A DNA stretch of 64,000 bases. It comes from Providencia sp. GTDB lineage: Bacteria; Pseudomonadota; Gammaproteobacteria; Enterobacterales; Enterobacteriaceae. A program made the translations under genes and the position numbers. The notes beneath the pieces are model-generated. The model saw only the letters and a program-made list of their open reading frames with translations. It did not search any database and had not been told where the DNA came from. The DNA lies in assembly GCF_003533305.1 (NCBI RefSeq), contig NZ_DOEH01000015.1, forward strand, positions 286,980 to 350,979. Direction: 5' to 3'. Below are positions 1 through 8,342 of the stretch, piece by piece (the stretch's first letter is position 1; every line of letters starts with the position of its first letter).

Positions 1-157
1 AGCTGAAGCGCTATTAGATGCCGATTCTGCGATTGTCCCTGTTTATTACCGCGTTAGTGCTCGAATGATAAATCCGACAGTTGGTGGATTTAAAGGTGAA
101 GACCCTCTTGATTATATGGATATTAAGCGGTTATATATAAGAGAAGATGATAAATAA
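1..157 (+). CDS. C-terminal end of an OppA-like peptide-binding protein (partial, 5' end outside window)
   Basis: The frame that begins at base 2 is open from the window edge to a TAA at 155-157 and encodes about 51 residues. They match the end of the complete OppA that follows: a Leu-Leu-Asp-x-Asp-Ser-x-Ile-Val-Pro-x-Tyr-Tyr stretch, then Val-Gly-Gly, then Asp-Pro-Leu-Asp and a Leu-Tyr-Ile end. It is therefore the tail of a periplasmic oligopeptide-binding protein of the SBP_bac_5 family, in tandem with oppA. The two tails differ at many positions, so this is an older paralogue and not a recent copy. Only 92 bases separate it from the next oppA start. Confidence 0.85.
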   Translation, partial: AEALLDADSAIVPVYYRVSARMINPTVGGFKGEDPLDYMDIKRLYIREDDK

Positions 158-204
158 CATTTAAATAATTACAAAAAGTGCTTACAAACTTAAGTAAGTA
201 AATA

Positions 205-220
205 CATCAACAACACAATC
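205..220 (+). promoter_or_regulatory. C/A-rich leader segment, candidate GcvB small-RNA target
   Basis: The oppA leader carries a run made almost only of C and A (catcaacaacacaatc), about 15 bases before the AAGGGAG ribosome-binding site. In enteric bacteria the GcvB small RNA represses oppA and dppA by pairing its G/U-rich R1 region with this kind of C/A-rich leader. The gcvB gene is not in this window, so the pairing is inferred. Confidence 0.45.
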
Positions 221-249
221 ATAATAATAGTAAGGGAGTAGCTGATACG

Positions 250-1890
250 ATGAGTAAATTAATCAATAAAACTCTTGTTGCATTAAGTGTTACTGCTGGA
301 CTCATGGCGGGTAGTGTTGCAAGTAGTTTTGCAGCAACAATCCCTGCTGGTGTCGAATTGGCAGAAAAACAACTTTTAGTACGCAATAATGGCTCAGAAC
401 CTCAATCACTTGATCCTCATAAAATTGAAGGTGTTCCTGAATCGGCATTAGCAAGAGATCTGCTAGAAGGTATTACAATTGTTGGCCCAAATGGTGAAAT
501 CTTACCTGGCTCAGCAACGAGTTGGGAAAATAAAGATTTTACTGAGTGGACATTTAAAATTCGTGAAGATGCAAAATGGTCAAACGGTGACCCTGTTACT
601 GCGCAGGATTTTGTATACAGTTGGCAACGTTTAGCTGATCCAGATACCGCATCACCATATGCAAGCTATTTACAGTACGCCCATTTTCTCAATGTCGATG
701 ATGTTATTACCGGTAAGAAAAAACCATCAGAATTAGGCGTTAAAGCGCTTGATGACCATACTTTGGTTATTACGTTAAGTGAGGCAGTGCCTTATATTCC
801 TAAATTGTTAATTCACTCATCCATGTCACCCGTTAATAAAAAAACGATTGAAAAATACGGTGCCAAATGGACCCAACCACAAAATTTTGTCGGAAATGGT
901 GCGTATAAATTAAAAGATTGGACCGTTAATGAACGTATTGTTTTAGAGCGTAGCCCAACTTATTGGGATAATGCGAATACGGTGATAGATCAGGTTACTT
1001 TCCTGCCGATCTCTTCTGAAGTTACAGATGTTAACCGCTATCGTAGTGGTGAAATTGATATGACTTATAGCAATTTGCCAATAGAACAATTCAAAAGCTT
1101 AAAAGAAAATATGCCGAATGAATTACGTGTAAGTCCATATTTGTGTACTTATTACTATGAAATTAATAATGAAAAACCGCCGTTTAATAATCCGAAAGTG
1201 AGAGAGGCGCTGAAGCTTTCAATGGATAGAGATGTGATCACTTATAAAGTGAAGGCGCAAGGTGATATTCCTGCATATGGATTTACTCCTCCCTTTATTT
1301 ATGGGATGAATGCAGAAAAACCGGAGTGGTATACTAATATGACTCAGGAACAACGTAATGAAAAAGCGAAGCAATTACTGGAAGAGGCTGGGTATAATAA
1401 ATCGAATCCACTGAAGTTTAATTTGTTATATAACACGTCTGACTTACATAAACGAATTGCTATTGCCGCTGCGTCAATGTGGAAGAAAAATATCGGCGCA
1501 GAAGTAAAACTTGAAAATCAGGAATGGAAAACATTCTTAGATAGTCGTCATCAAGGAACTTATGATATTTCCCGAGCAGGTTGGTGTGCAGATTATAACG
1601 AACCTTCTTCTTTCTTAAATATGTTACTTTCCTATAGCAGTAATAATACCGTTCACTATAAAAATACTGACTTTGACGCTGTAATGAAAAAAACATTACA
1701 AGTTAAGACTGATGAAGAACGTGCCGAATTATATAAGCAAGCTGAGAAATTGCTTGATAAAGACTCCGGAATTGTCCCTCTTTACTATTATGTAAATACT
1801 CGTTTAGTTAAACCTTATGTGGGTGGCTATAGTGGTAAAGACCCATTAGATAACCTACATACTAAAGATCTCTATATTATCAAGCACTAG
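250..1890 (+). CDS. oppA: OppA, periplasmic oligopeptide-binding protein
   Basis: Solute-binding subunit of the oligopeptide ABC importer (SBP_bac_5 family). It captures short peptides in the periplasm and delivers them to OppBCDF. The 546-residue length matches the family. The N-terminus is a classic Sec signal peptide: Lys near the start, a hydrophobic core, and cleavage at about Ala29 (Ser-Phe-Ala-Ala). There is no lipobox, as expected for a Gram-negative OppA. The start is supported by AAGGGAG a short distance upstream. It heads the operon oppABCDF, and an 81-base gap with a hairpin separates it from oppB, which would allow OppA to be made in excess of the membrane parts. A second oppA-like gene lies immediately upstream. 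Confidence 0.96.
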   Translation: MSKLINKTLVALSVTAGLMAGSVASSFAATIPAGVELAEKQLLVRNNGSEPQSLDPHKIEGVPESALARDLLEGITIVGPNGEILPGSATSWENKDFTEWTFKIREDAKWSNGDPVTAQDFVYSWQRLADPDTASPYASYLQYAHFLNVDDVITGKKKPSELGVKALDDHTLVITLSEAVPYIPKLLIHSSMSPVNKKTIEKYGAKWTQPQNFVGNGAYKLKDWTVNERIVLERSPTYWDNANTVIDQVTFLPISSEVTDVNRYRSGEIDMTYSNLPIEQFKSLKENMPNELRVSPYLCTYYYEINNEKPPFNNPKVREALKLSMDRDVITYKVKAQGDIPAYGFTPPFIYGMNAEKPEWYTNMTQEQRNEKAKQLLEEAGYNKSNPLKFNLLYNTSDLHKRIAIAAASMWKKNIGAEVKLENQEWKTFLDSRHQGTYDISRAGWCADYNEPSSFLNMLLSYSSNNTVHYKNTDFDAVMKKTLQVKTDEERAELYKQAEKLLDKDSGIVPLYYYVNTRLVKPYVGGYSGKDPLDNLHTKDLYIIKH

Positions 1891-1897
1891 TCATATT

Positions 1898-1924
1898 AGT
1901 CTGGCTCTAATGATGGGCCAGACT
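1898..1924 (+). terminator. Hairpin between oppA and oppB, likely attenuator or 3'-end stabiliser
   Basis: AGTCTGGC at 1898-1905 pairs with GCCAGACT at 1917-1924 around an 11-base loop. It is followed by TCATTTG and not by a long T run. An imperfect terminator here would let part of the transcript continue into oppB and give oppA mRNA a stable 3' end. This is inferred from position and structure. Confidence 0.5.
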
Positions 1925-1971
1925 TCATTTGACCATTACAGCCTAATAGGCAATAGAAGTAGGAAAGGGCA

Positions 1972-2892
1972 ATGTTTAAATTTATTTTGCGTCGTTTACT
2001 TGAAGCAATTCCGACACTTTTGATTCTTATCACCATTTCATTTTTTATGATGCGACTTGCACCTGGAAGTCCTTTTACGGGGGAGAGAAAATTGCCGCCG
2101 GAAGTGATGGCAAATATTGAAGCCAAATATCATCTTAATGATCCGATGTATAAGCAATATTTTAATTATCTTGTTCAGCTTTCTAAAGGCGACTTTGGTC
2201 CCTCGTTTAAATATAAAGATTACAGTGTTAATGAATTAGTGGCTAAGGCATTTCCGGTATCAGCCAAATTAGGCGCGACTGCTTTTATTGTTGCGGTTTT
2301 TTTTGGTGTAACTGCGGGGGTGATTGCTGCACTTAATCAAAATACTAAGTGGGATTTTACAGTCATGGGCTTTGCCATGACGGGGGTTGTCATCCCAAGC
2401 TTCGTTGTGGCTCCACTGTTGGTACTTATTTTTGCCATTCACTTAAAATGGCTACCAGGTGGAGGTTGGGATGGTGGTAACGCCACACATATGATTTTAC
2501 CGATGGTTGCACTTTCGTTAGCATATATTGCGAGTATTTCTCGTATCACTCGTGGTTCTATGATTGAAATTATGCATTCTAATTTCATTCGCACTGCCCG
2601 CGCCAAAGGTTTACCGTTAAGAACCATTATTTTACGTCACGCATTAAAGCCTGCATTACTCCCGGTATTGTCATATATGGGGCCTGCATTTGTTGGCATT
2701 ATTACTGGTTCAATGGTTGTTGAAACTATATTTGGTTTACCGGGGATTGGGCAATTATTTGTTAATGGCGCGTTAAACCGAGATTATTCATTGGTACTGA
2801 GTTTGACAATATTAGTGGGTATATTAACGATTGCCTTTAATGCCATCGTTGATGTGTTATATGCCGTTATTGACCCTAAAATTCGTTATTAG
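1972..2892 (+). CDS. oppB: OppB, oligopeptide ABC transporter permease
   Basis: Inner-membrane permease subunit that forms the peptide channel with OppC (BPD_transp_1 family). It is 306 residues long, the usual length, with an N-terminal membrane helix (Leu-Arg-Arg-Leu-Leu-Glu-Ala-Ile-Pro-Thr) and further hydrophobic segments through the C-terminal half. The cytoplasmic EAA loop that contacts the ATPases is visible near residues 203-226 (Arg-Thr-Ala-Arg-Ala-Lys-Gly). The C-terminus ends Asp-Pro-Lys-Ile-Arg-Tyr, typical of this subunit. The start is preceded by AGGAAAGGG. oppC begins 14 bases after its stop. Confidence 0.96.
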   Translation: MFKFILRRLLEAIPTLLILITISFFMMRLAPGSPFTGERKLPPEVMANIEAKYHLNDPMYKQYFNYLVQLSKGDFGPSFKYKDYSVNELVAKAFPVSAKLGATAFIVAVFFGVTAGVIAALNQNTKWDFTVMGFAMTGVVIPSFVVAPLLVLIFAIHLKWLPGGGWDGGNATHMILPMVALSLAYIASISRITRGSMIEIMHSNFIRTARAKGLPLRTIILRHALKPALLPVLSYMGPAFVGIITGSMVVETIFGLPGIGQLFVNGALNRDYSLVLSLTILVGILTIAFNAIVDVLYAVIDPKIRY

Positions 2893-2906
2893 ACCGGAGA
2901 CCCACT

Positions 2907-3815
2907 ATGTTATTAAATAAAAAAAATAGTGAAGCTCTGGAGCAATTTACAGAGCAGCTTGATATTGAAGGGCGTAGTCTTTGGCAGGATGCCCGTCGGC
3001 GTTTTATTCATAATCGTGCCGCCATTTTTAGTTTATGCATTTTATTTTTAATTACGTTGTTTGTTATTTTTGCCCCGATGTTATCGCCATTTCTTTATGA
3101 TGATACGGATTGGGAAATGATGTCTATGCCGCCAGATGCAGCAACAGGACATTATTTCGGGACCGATGCATCTGGACGTGATTTACTTGTTCGAGTCGCT
3201 ATTGGTGGAAGAATTTCATTGATGGTTGGTGTCGCAGCCGCACTCGTGGCTGTTATAGTCGGTACTTTATATGGCTCATTGGCGGGTTATGTCGGCGGCA
3301 AAATTGACTCATTGATGATGCGTATTCTTGAAATTCTAAATTCATTTCCTTTTATGTTTTTTGTCATTTTATTAGTCACTTTATTTGGTACCAATATTTT
3401 ACTGATATTTGTTGCCATCGGTATGGTGTCTTGGCTTGATATGGCACGTATTGTGCGTGGGCAAACATTAAGTCTTAAACGTAAAGAATTTATCGAAGCT
3501 GCATTAGTGAGTGGTGTAAGTACTCGACATATTATTTTACGTCATATCGTCCCTAATGTGCTCGGGGTGGTTGTGGTGTATGCATCATTATTAGTGCCAA
3601 GTATGATTTTATTTGAATCATTCTTAAGCTTTTTAGGTTTAGGAACTCAAGAGCCGTTAAGTAGTTGGGGAGCATTGCTCAGCGATGGTGCTAATTCAAT
3701 GGAAGTCACACCTTGGTTACTGCTTATACCTGCGGGATTCTTAGTGATTACATTATTTTGTTTCAATTTTATCGGCGATGGCTTACGTGATGCCCTCGAC
3801 CCGAAAGATCGTTAA
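2907..3815 (+). CDS. oppC: OppC, oligopeptide ABC transporter permease
   Basis: Second permease subunit of the oligopeptide importer, 302 residues. It has a longer cytoplasmic N-terminus than OppB with the Ser-Leu-Trp-x-Asp-Ala-x-Arg-Arg-Phe stretch found in OppC/DppC, then a first membrane helix, a periplasmic segment with Phe-Gly-Thr-Asp-x-x-Gly-Arg-Asp, and an EAA loop near residues 195-215. The C-terminus Gly-Asp-Gly-Leu-Arg-Asp-Ala-Leu-Asp-Pro is the family hallmark. It lies in the opp operon between oppB and oppD, 11 bases ahead of oppD. Confidence 0.96.
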   Translation: MLLNKKNSEALEQFTEQLDIEGRSLWQDARRRFIHNRAAIFSLCILFLITLFVIFAPMLSPFLYDDTDWEMMSMPPDAATGHYFGTDASGRDLLVRVAIGGRISLMVGVAAALVAVIVGTLYGSLAGYVGGKIDSLMMRILEILNSFPFMFFVILLVTLFGTNILLIFVAIGMVSWLDMARIVRGQTLSLKRKEFIEAALVSGVSTRHIILRHIVPNVLGVVVVYASLLVPSMILFESFLSFLGLGTQEPLSSWGALLSDGANSMEVTPWLLLIPAGFLVITLFCFNFIGDGLRDALDPKDR

Positions 3816-3826
3816 AGGGGATATAT

Positions 3827-4816
3827 ATGACAATAATGACATCTAAAAGCCCTCTTTTAACTGTAAAAGATCTCAATGTGACATTTTCTACACAAGATGG
3901 TGATGTGACAGCGGTTAATAAACTTAATTTTGAATTAAGTGCAGGAGAGACCCTTGGAATTGTTGGGGAATCGGGCTCAGGTAAATCACAAACGGCATTT
4001 GCATTAATGGGATTACTCGCCAAAAATGGCCACATTGGGGGTTCTGCTATTTTTAATGGGCGAGAGATCCTTAATTTAAAGGAAAAAGAACTTAATAAAA
4101 TGCGAGCTGAAGAAATATCGATGATATTTCAAGATCCAATGACATCATTAAATCCTTATCTAAAAATAGGTATCCAACTTTCTGAAGTTTTAATGCTTCA
4201 TAAAGGAATGAGTCGTCATGAGGCATTTGAAGAATCTATTCGTATGCTTGATGCAGTGAAAATGCCAGAAGCGCGTAAACGTATGCATATGTATCCCCAT
4301 GAATTTTCAGGTGGAATGCGTCAACGAGTTATGATTGCAATGGCATTATTATGTCAACCTAAGCTATTGATTGCAGATGAACCCACAACCGCATTAGATG
4401 TTACTGTGCAAGCACAAATTATGACGCTCTTAAATGAGCTAAAAAGTGAATTTGATACAGCTATTATTTTGATAACACATGACTTAGGCGTTGTGGCAGG
4501 TGTATGTGACAAAGTATTGGTTATGTACGCAGGGCGTACCATGGAGTATGGTACTGCGCGCGATATTTTTTATGCGCCATCACACCCTTATTCTTTAGGT
4601 TTGCTTGCTGCGGTACCGCGTCTTGATGGTGATGACGAAAGTCTGGCAACTATTCCAGGCAATCCACCGAATCTATTAAGATTGCCTAAAGGGTGTCCAT
4701 TTTCTCCTCGTTGCCAGTTTGCTAGCGCTCAATGTGTTGAAAATGAACCTCTGCTAACAGGATTCTCACAAAATCGCCTACGTGCCTGCTTTCAGCCTGT
4801 GGAGGAATTAGCATGA
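3827..4816 (+). CDS. oppD: OppD, oligopeptide ABC transporter ATP-binding protein
   Basis: One of the two ATPases that power peptide import. Walker A is Gly-Glu-Ser-Gly-Ser-Gly-Lys-Ser near residues 47-54, the ABC signature Phe-Ser-Gly-Gly-Met-Arg-Gln-Arg is near 159-166, and Walker B ends Ala-Asp-Glu-Pro near 184. The C-terminal oligo_HPY region has the Cys-Pro-Phe-Ser-Pro-Arg-Cys…Cys…Cys pattern expected to hold an iron-sulfur cluster in OppD/DppD proteins. The start ATG has GGGG six bases upstream. Its stop overlaps the oppF start (ATGA at 4813-4816), so the two are translationally coupled. Confidence 0.96.
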   Translation: MTIMTSKSPLLTVKDLNVTFSTQDGDVTAVNKLNFELSAGETLGIVGESGSGKSQTAFALMGLLAKNGHIGGSAIFNGREILNLKEKELNKMRAEEISMIFQDPMTSLNPYLKIGIQLSEVLMLHKGMSRHEAFEESIRMLDAVKMPEARKRMHMYPHEFSGGMRQRVMIAMALLCQPKLLIADEPTTALDVTVQAQIMTLLNELKSEFDTAIILITHDLGVVAGVCDKVLVMYAGRTMEYGTARDIFYAPSHPYSLGLLAAVPRLDGDDESLATIPGNPPNLLRLPKGCPFSPRCQFASAQCVENEPLLTGFSQNRLRACFQPVEELA

Positions 4817-5829
4817 CACAGCAATCTACTAATCAAGAACAAGACAGGCAAGTCTTATTGGAAGTTAACGATCTTAAAGTTCACTTTTCGATTCGAGATA
4901 AAAAACAATGGTTTTGGCAGCCAGATAAAAGTCTTAAAGCAGTTGATGGCGTTACTTTGCGTCTTTATGAAGGTGAAACTTTAGGTGTTGTCGGTGAGTC
5001 AGGGTGCGGTAAATCAACTTTTGCACGAGCCCTCATTGGCTTAGTTAAAGCGACCGATGGTACGGTGAGTTGGTTAGGCAAAGATTTACTTGGAATGAGC
5101 AATAAAGAATGGCGTAATGTGCGTAGTGATATCCAAATGATTTTTCAAGACCCATTGGCATCACTGAATCCACGTATGACCATTGGCGATATTATTGCCG
5201 AACCTCTCAAAACTTATCATCCAGAAATGTCACATACTCAGATTCTTGAAAAAGTAAAAGCGATGATGTTGAAGGTCGGCTTATTACCTAATCTGATTAA
5301 CCGTTATCCGCATGAGTTTTCTGGCGGGCAATGCCAGAGAATTGGGATTGCCCGTGCGTTGATTCTTGAACCTAAATTGGTTATTTGTGATGAGCCAGTA
5401 TCAGCACTCGACGTTTCCATTCAAGCACAAGTCGTCAATTTGTTGCAGGAACTACAGCGCGAAATGAAGCTTTCACTGATTTTTATCGCCCATGATTTAG
5501 CGGTAGTGAAACATATATCAGATCGCGTATTAGTGATGTATTTAGGTCATGCCGTCGAATTAGGTACTTATGACGAGGTGTATAATCATCCATTACATCC
5601 TTATACTCGAGCGCTGATGTCTGCTGTTCCTGTCCCCGATCCTGACAAAGAAAAAAATAAAGTGATTGAATTACTCGATGGGGAACTCCCATCACCGATT
5701 AACCCACCATCTGGTTGTGTATTTAGAACGCGCTGCCCGCTGGCGGATGAGGAATGTAGTAAAACAAGACCATTATTGGAAGGTAGTTTTAAACATGCAG
5801 TATCATGCTTAAAAATTGATCCACTTTAA
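4813..5829 (+). CDS. oppF: OppF, oligopeptide ABC transporter ATP-binding protein
   Basis: Second ATPase of the oligopeptide importer, working as a pair with OppD. Walker A (Gly-Glu-Ser-Gly-Cys-Gly-Lys-Ser) is near residues 61-68, signature Phe-Ser-Gly-Gly-Gln-Cys-Gln-Arg near 168-175, Walker B Cys-Asp-Glu-Pro about 20 residues later. A C-terminal oligo_HPY segment carries a Cys cluster. The insert Phe-Trp-Gln-Pro before Walker A is typical of OppF. The 338 residues match the family. It is the last gene of the operon, followed by a strong bidirectional hairpin terminator. Confidence 0.96.
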   Translation: MTQQSTNQEQDRQVLLEVNDLKVHFSIRDKKQWFWQPDKSLKAVDGVTLRLYEGETLGVVGESGCGKSTFARALIGLVKATDGTVSWLGKDLLGMSNKEWRNVRSDIQMIFQDPLASLNPRMTIGDIIAEPLKTYHPEMSHTQILEKVKAMMLKVGLLPNLINRYPHEFSGGQCQRIGIARALILEPKLVICDEPVSALDVSIQAQVVNLLQELQREMKLSLIFIAHDLAVVKHISDRVLVMYLGHAVELGTYDEVYNHPLHPYTRALMSAVPVPDPDKEKNKVIELLDGELPSPINPPSGCVFRTRCPLADEECSKTRPLLEGSFKHAVSCLKIDPL

Positions 5830-5861
5830 TCATAGTGGTTTAAAATTAGCGTTAAAAAAAT

Positions 5862-5885
5862 AAAAAGGGCCAATCGGCCCTTTTT
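5862..5885. terminator. Bidirectional rho-independent terminator between oppF and yciU
   Basis: AAAAAGGGCC at 5862-5871 pairs perfectly with GGCCCTTTTT at 5876-5885 around a four-base loop. A T run follows on the plus strand, and the A-rich left flank gives a T run on the minus strand. It sits between the convergent opp and clsA–yciU operons and can end both. Confidence 0.93.
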
Positions 5886-5925
5886 ATTGCATGACAATAA
5901 CTATTTGAAAGTATTTAGATAAAAA

Positions 5926-6258
5926 CTAGTTTTTCCATAAAATATGATGGAATGGTTTTTTAGGATCACGGCTAATGAGAATTCGTGCAAAAATATCATC
6001 TAGCTCATCTTCGGCTGTTTTCGCCAATCCGATCACGACTTCACTCAGCGTTTTTAACTCAAGTTCATTTGTTAAAATCATTTGCCAGTGATTAGTTATG
6101 GGCACTATTTCTGCCGCACCACACTCTTCAAACTGTAAAGCAAAAATTAATTGATCCGCAGGTTCTAGATTATCCATTGCCCCTTCGAGGAAAAGGTCAT
6201 ATGCGATTTCAATGATTTCATCTTCATCAATTAAATTTGTATTATGCGTTGCTGTCAT
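5926..6258 (-). CDS. yciU: YciU, acidic putative double-stranded DNA mimic protein
   Basis: Small acidic protein of 110 residues in the YciU/HI1450 family, whose Haemophilus member was described as a possible double-stranded-DNA mimic from its fold and charge. Acidic clusters are plain here: Asp-Glu-Asp-Glu near residues 11-14 and Glu-Asp-Glu-Leu-Asp-Asp in the C-terminal half. The conserved Ala-Asn/Asp-Asn-Leu-x-Pro-Ala-Asp and Phe-Ala-Arg-Ile-Leu stretches of the family are present. The partner and cellular role are not established. It follows clsA by about 21 bases, so the two are probably one transcript, as in E. coli. Confidence 0.9.
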   Translation of the reverse strand: MTATHNTNLIDEDEIIEIAYDLFLEGAMDNLEPADQLIFALQFEECGAAEIVPITNHWQMILTNELELKTLSEVVIGLAKTAEDELDDIFARILISRDPKKPFHHILWKN

Positions 6259-6279
6259 GGTCGTTCCTAAAAATTATAA

Positions 6280-7740
6280 TTATAACAATGGGCTAAAGAA
6301 ATAACATAAGCGTTCAACGACACGATTCCAAAATGGGCGTTGTTCCCATTCATCTATTTCTAAGCGAGTTGAGCGAGCCATGTAGTCATACTGGACAAGC
6401 GTGAGATCGCTACCAAAACTCTTATCGTCGATGACAACAGTTATCTCAAAGTTTAACCATAAGCTGCGCATGTCTAGGTTAACTGAGCCGACTAAACTGA
6501 GTTCACCATCGACAAGGACGCTTTTTGTATGTAGTAAGCCATCTTCGAACTGATAAATCTTAACGCCAGATTCAAGTAATTCGGTGTAAAACGAGCGACT
6601 TGCCCAACGTACTAAAAATGAGTCATTTTGACGAGGCATAATAATACTGACGTCAACACCACGCATTGCAGCAGTGCAAATGGCATGTAACAGGTCATCA
6701 CTCGGTACGAAGTAGGGGGTCGTCATAATTAACTGCTTACGTGCAGAAAACATGGCTGTCATTAAAGATTGTTGAATAAGCTCATCAGGGAAACCTGGCC
6801 CTGAGGCAATAGTTTGCGTTGTATGTCCATTGGCTTGTTCAAATGGCATCATATTGGCATCAGGCGGCGGTGGCAGTATACGTTGGCCTGTTTCCATCTC
6901 CCAGTCAAAAGCATAGACAATACCCAAGGTGGTGCTTACAGGGCCTTCCATTCGAACCAGTATATCAATCCACTCACCCACCCCTGAATCTTGCTTAAAA
7001 TAGCGTGGGTCGACCATATTCATACTACCGGTGTATGAAATATAATTATCGATAATGACTATCTTACGATGTTGACGTAAATCCATACGGCGTAAGAAAA
7101 AACGCATTAAATTAACTTTAAGCGATTCAATGAACTCAATACCTGCTGCGCGCATTTTATCTGGATAATCACTACGGAAAAAATGCCAGCTACCCGCAGA
7201 GTCAACCATAATACGACATTTGACACCGCGCTTAGCCGCGTTAAGAAGGGCGTCTGTAACGCCGTCAACAAGACCACCAGGCTGCCAGATATAAAATACC
7301 ATTTCAATGGAGTGTTGCGCATTGTTGATATCATTAACAATCGCTTTGAGAGAGTCTTCACAAGTTGTTAAGAGTTGTATTCGGTTGCCTTTTACACCAG
7401 CAATGCCTTGGCGTTTTTCACAGAGTTGAAACAGAGGCTCGGCGACAGGACTATTCTCTGACGTGAATATATGTTTTGAATGACGTAAATTTTCTAGCCA
7501 TGTTGCGACTGATGGCCACATGTGATGTGCTTTATCGACACGGCGCTTGCCTAAATGTAACTCACCAAAAGCAACATACGCAATGATACCGACCAATGGC
7601 AGGATATAGATAATTAATAACCACGTCATCGCTGAAGTCACGGGTCTTCGTTTTACTAGAATTCGAACCGTAACAGCTGCAATAATTAGCCAATAAAGGA
7701 AAAAAAATAGCCAGCTAACGAAAGTATAGACTGTTGCCAT
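6280..7740 (-). CDS. clsA: Cardiolipin synthase A
   Basis: Inner-membrane phospholipase-D-type enzyme that makes cardiolipin by condensing two phosphatidylglycerols. Two N-terminal membrane helices are followed by two HKD active sites (His-Arg-Lys-Ile-Val-Ile-Ile-Asp and His-Thr-Lys-Ser-Val-Leu-Val-Asp, near residues 224 and 404 of the 486-residue form). The frame is open to an earlier ATG at 7752, but a GAGG lies only one base from that codon. The ATG at 7740 gives Met-Ala-Thr-Val-Tyr-Thr and exactly the E. coli length, though its spacing to GAGG (13 bases) is long. The yciU gene follows in the same direction. Confidence 0.93.
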   Translation of the reverse strand: MATVYTFVSWLFFFLYWLIIAAVTVRILVKRRPVTSAMTWLLIIYILPLVGIIAYVAFGELHLGKRRVDKAHHMWPSVATWLENLRHSKHIFTSENSPVAEPLFQLCEKRQGIAGVKGNRIQLLTTCEDSLKAIVNDINNAQHSIEMVFYIWQPGGLVDGVTDALLNAAKRGVKCRIMVDSAGSWHFFRSDYPDKMRAAGIEFIESLKVNLMRFFLRRMDLRQHRKIVIIDNYISYTGSMNMVDPRYFKQDSGVGEWIDILVRMEGPVSTTLGIVYAFDWEMETGQRILPPPPDANMMPFEQANGHTTQTIASGPGFPDELIQQSLMTAMFSARKQLIMTTPYFVPSDDLLHAICTAAMRGVDVSIIMPRQNDSFLVRWASRSFYTELLESGVKIYQFEDGLLHTKSVLVDGELSLVGSVNLDMRSLWLNFEITVVIDDKSFGSDLTLVQYDYMARSTRLEIDEWEQRPFWNRVVERLCYFFSPLL

Positions 7741-8051
7741 AATTGATTGCATGCCTCACTGACAGGGTGAAAAATGGAAGAAATAGTGTCAAAAAACGAG
7801 AGTTTAGCTAAATTTCACCATATAAAATCATGATCAAAACTAAACTTAATAGAATTTAGCAAAAATTGGTTACAAAAGCTTTGTTAAATGCATAAATCTA
7901 TAATGAAATTATAATTTAGCTTGTTTATTATTTATGGTTGTAATTATTTAAATGGATATTTAGGGGCTAAAAAAGTTCTACTTGGCTCCTTTGAGCAAAA
8001 GAATATAATATTTTTTGAAAATTAATTATTCATCTGAAAAGGACACAATAA
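7741..8051. other. Intergenic region upstream of clsA and yciY
   Basis: AT-rich DNA between the divergent clsA (-) and yciY (+) genes. It must hold both promoters; TATAAT-like runs occur around 7900-7920, but none has a convincing -35 partner that I can assign. AAAAGGA just before 8052 is the yciY ribosome-binding site. I see no further gene. Confidence 0.5.
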
Positions 8052-8225
8052 ATGAGACGTAGTAGGCATGAAGTTGCTCGCTGGAGAATGTTAAGACAGG
8101 CTCTTAGACGCCGTCGCCGCTGGTTGGAAGGGCATTCTAGGCGTAATATGCACATCTACTCAATGCGTAAAATTGACATTTATAAACGTCGTCATTCTCT
8201 GTTATTTGCTCAATGGTGTGAGTAG
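8052..8225 (+). CDS. yciY: YciY, small basic protein of unknown function
   Basis: A 57-residue gene too short for most gene lists. It starts ATG after AAAAGGA and ends TAG. The protein is strongly basic, with Met-Arg-Arg-Ser-Arg at the N-terminus, a run of five Arg near residues 19-23, the conserved Trp-Leu-Glu-Gly-x-Ser-Arg-Arg-Asn-Met stretch, and Asn/His-Ser-Leu-Leu-Phe-Ala near the end. Length, motif and position next to cls match E. coli YciY, also 57 residues. No function is known. It may bind nucleic acid or membrane given its charge, but that is only a guess. Confidence 0.88.
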   Translation: MRRSRHEVARWRMLRQALRRRRRWLEGHSRRNMHIYSMRKIDIYKRRHSLLFAQWCE

Positions 8226-8282
8226 GGTTATTAAGGCTTTTATTCACATTTTTCACTTTGAGTGATAAAGCTTATTGAATAT

Positions 8283-8302
8283 GATTGCTATTTGCATTTA
8301 AA
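8283..8302 (+). promoter_or_regulatory. Candidate Fur-controlled tonB promoter element
   Basis: GATTGCTATTTGCATTTAAA lies about 40 bases before the tonB start. From memory it closely resembles the E. coli tonB promoter/Fur region. It matches the classic 19-base Fur box only partly, with the strongest matches at the ends. Iron repression through Fur is therefore expected but not shown. Confidence 0.5.
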
Positions 8303-8342
8303 CTATCAGTCATATTCATTAAGTACAGGTGTAGGGTAGAAA

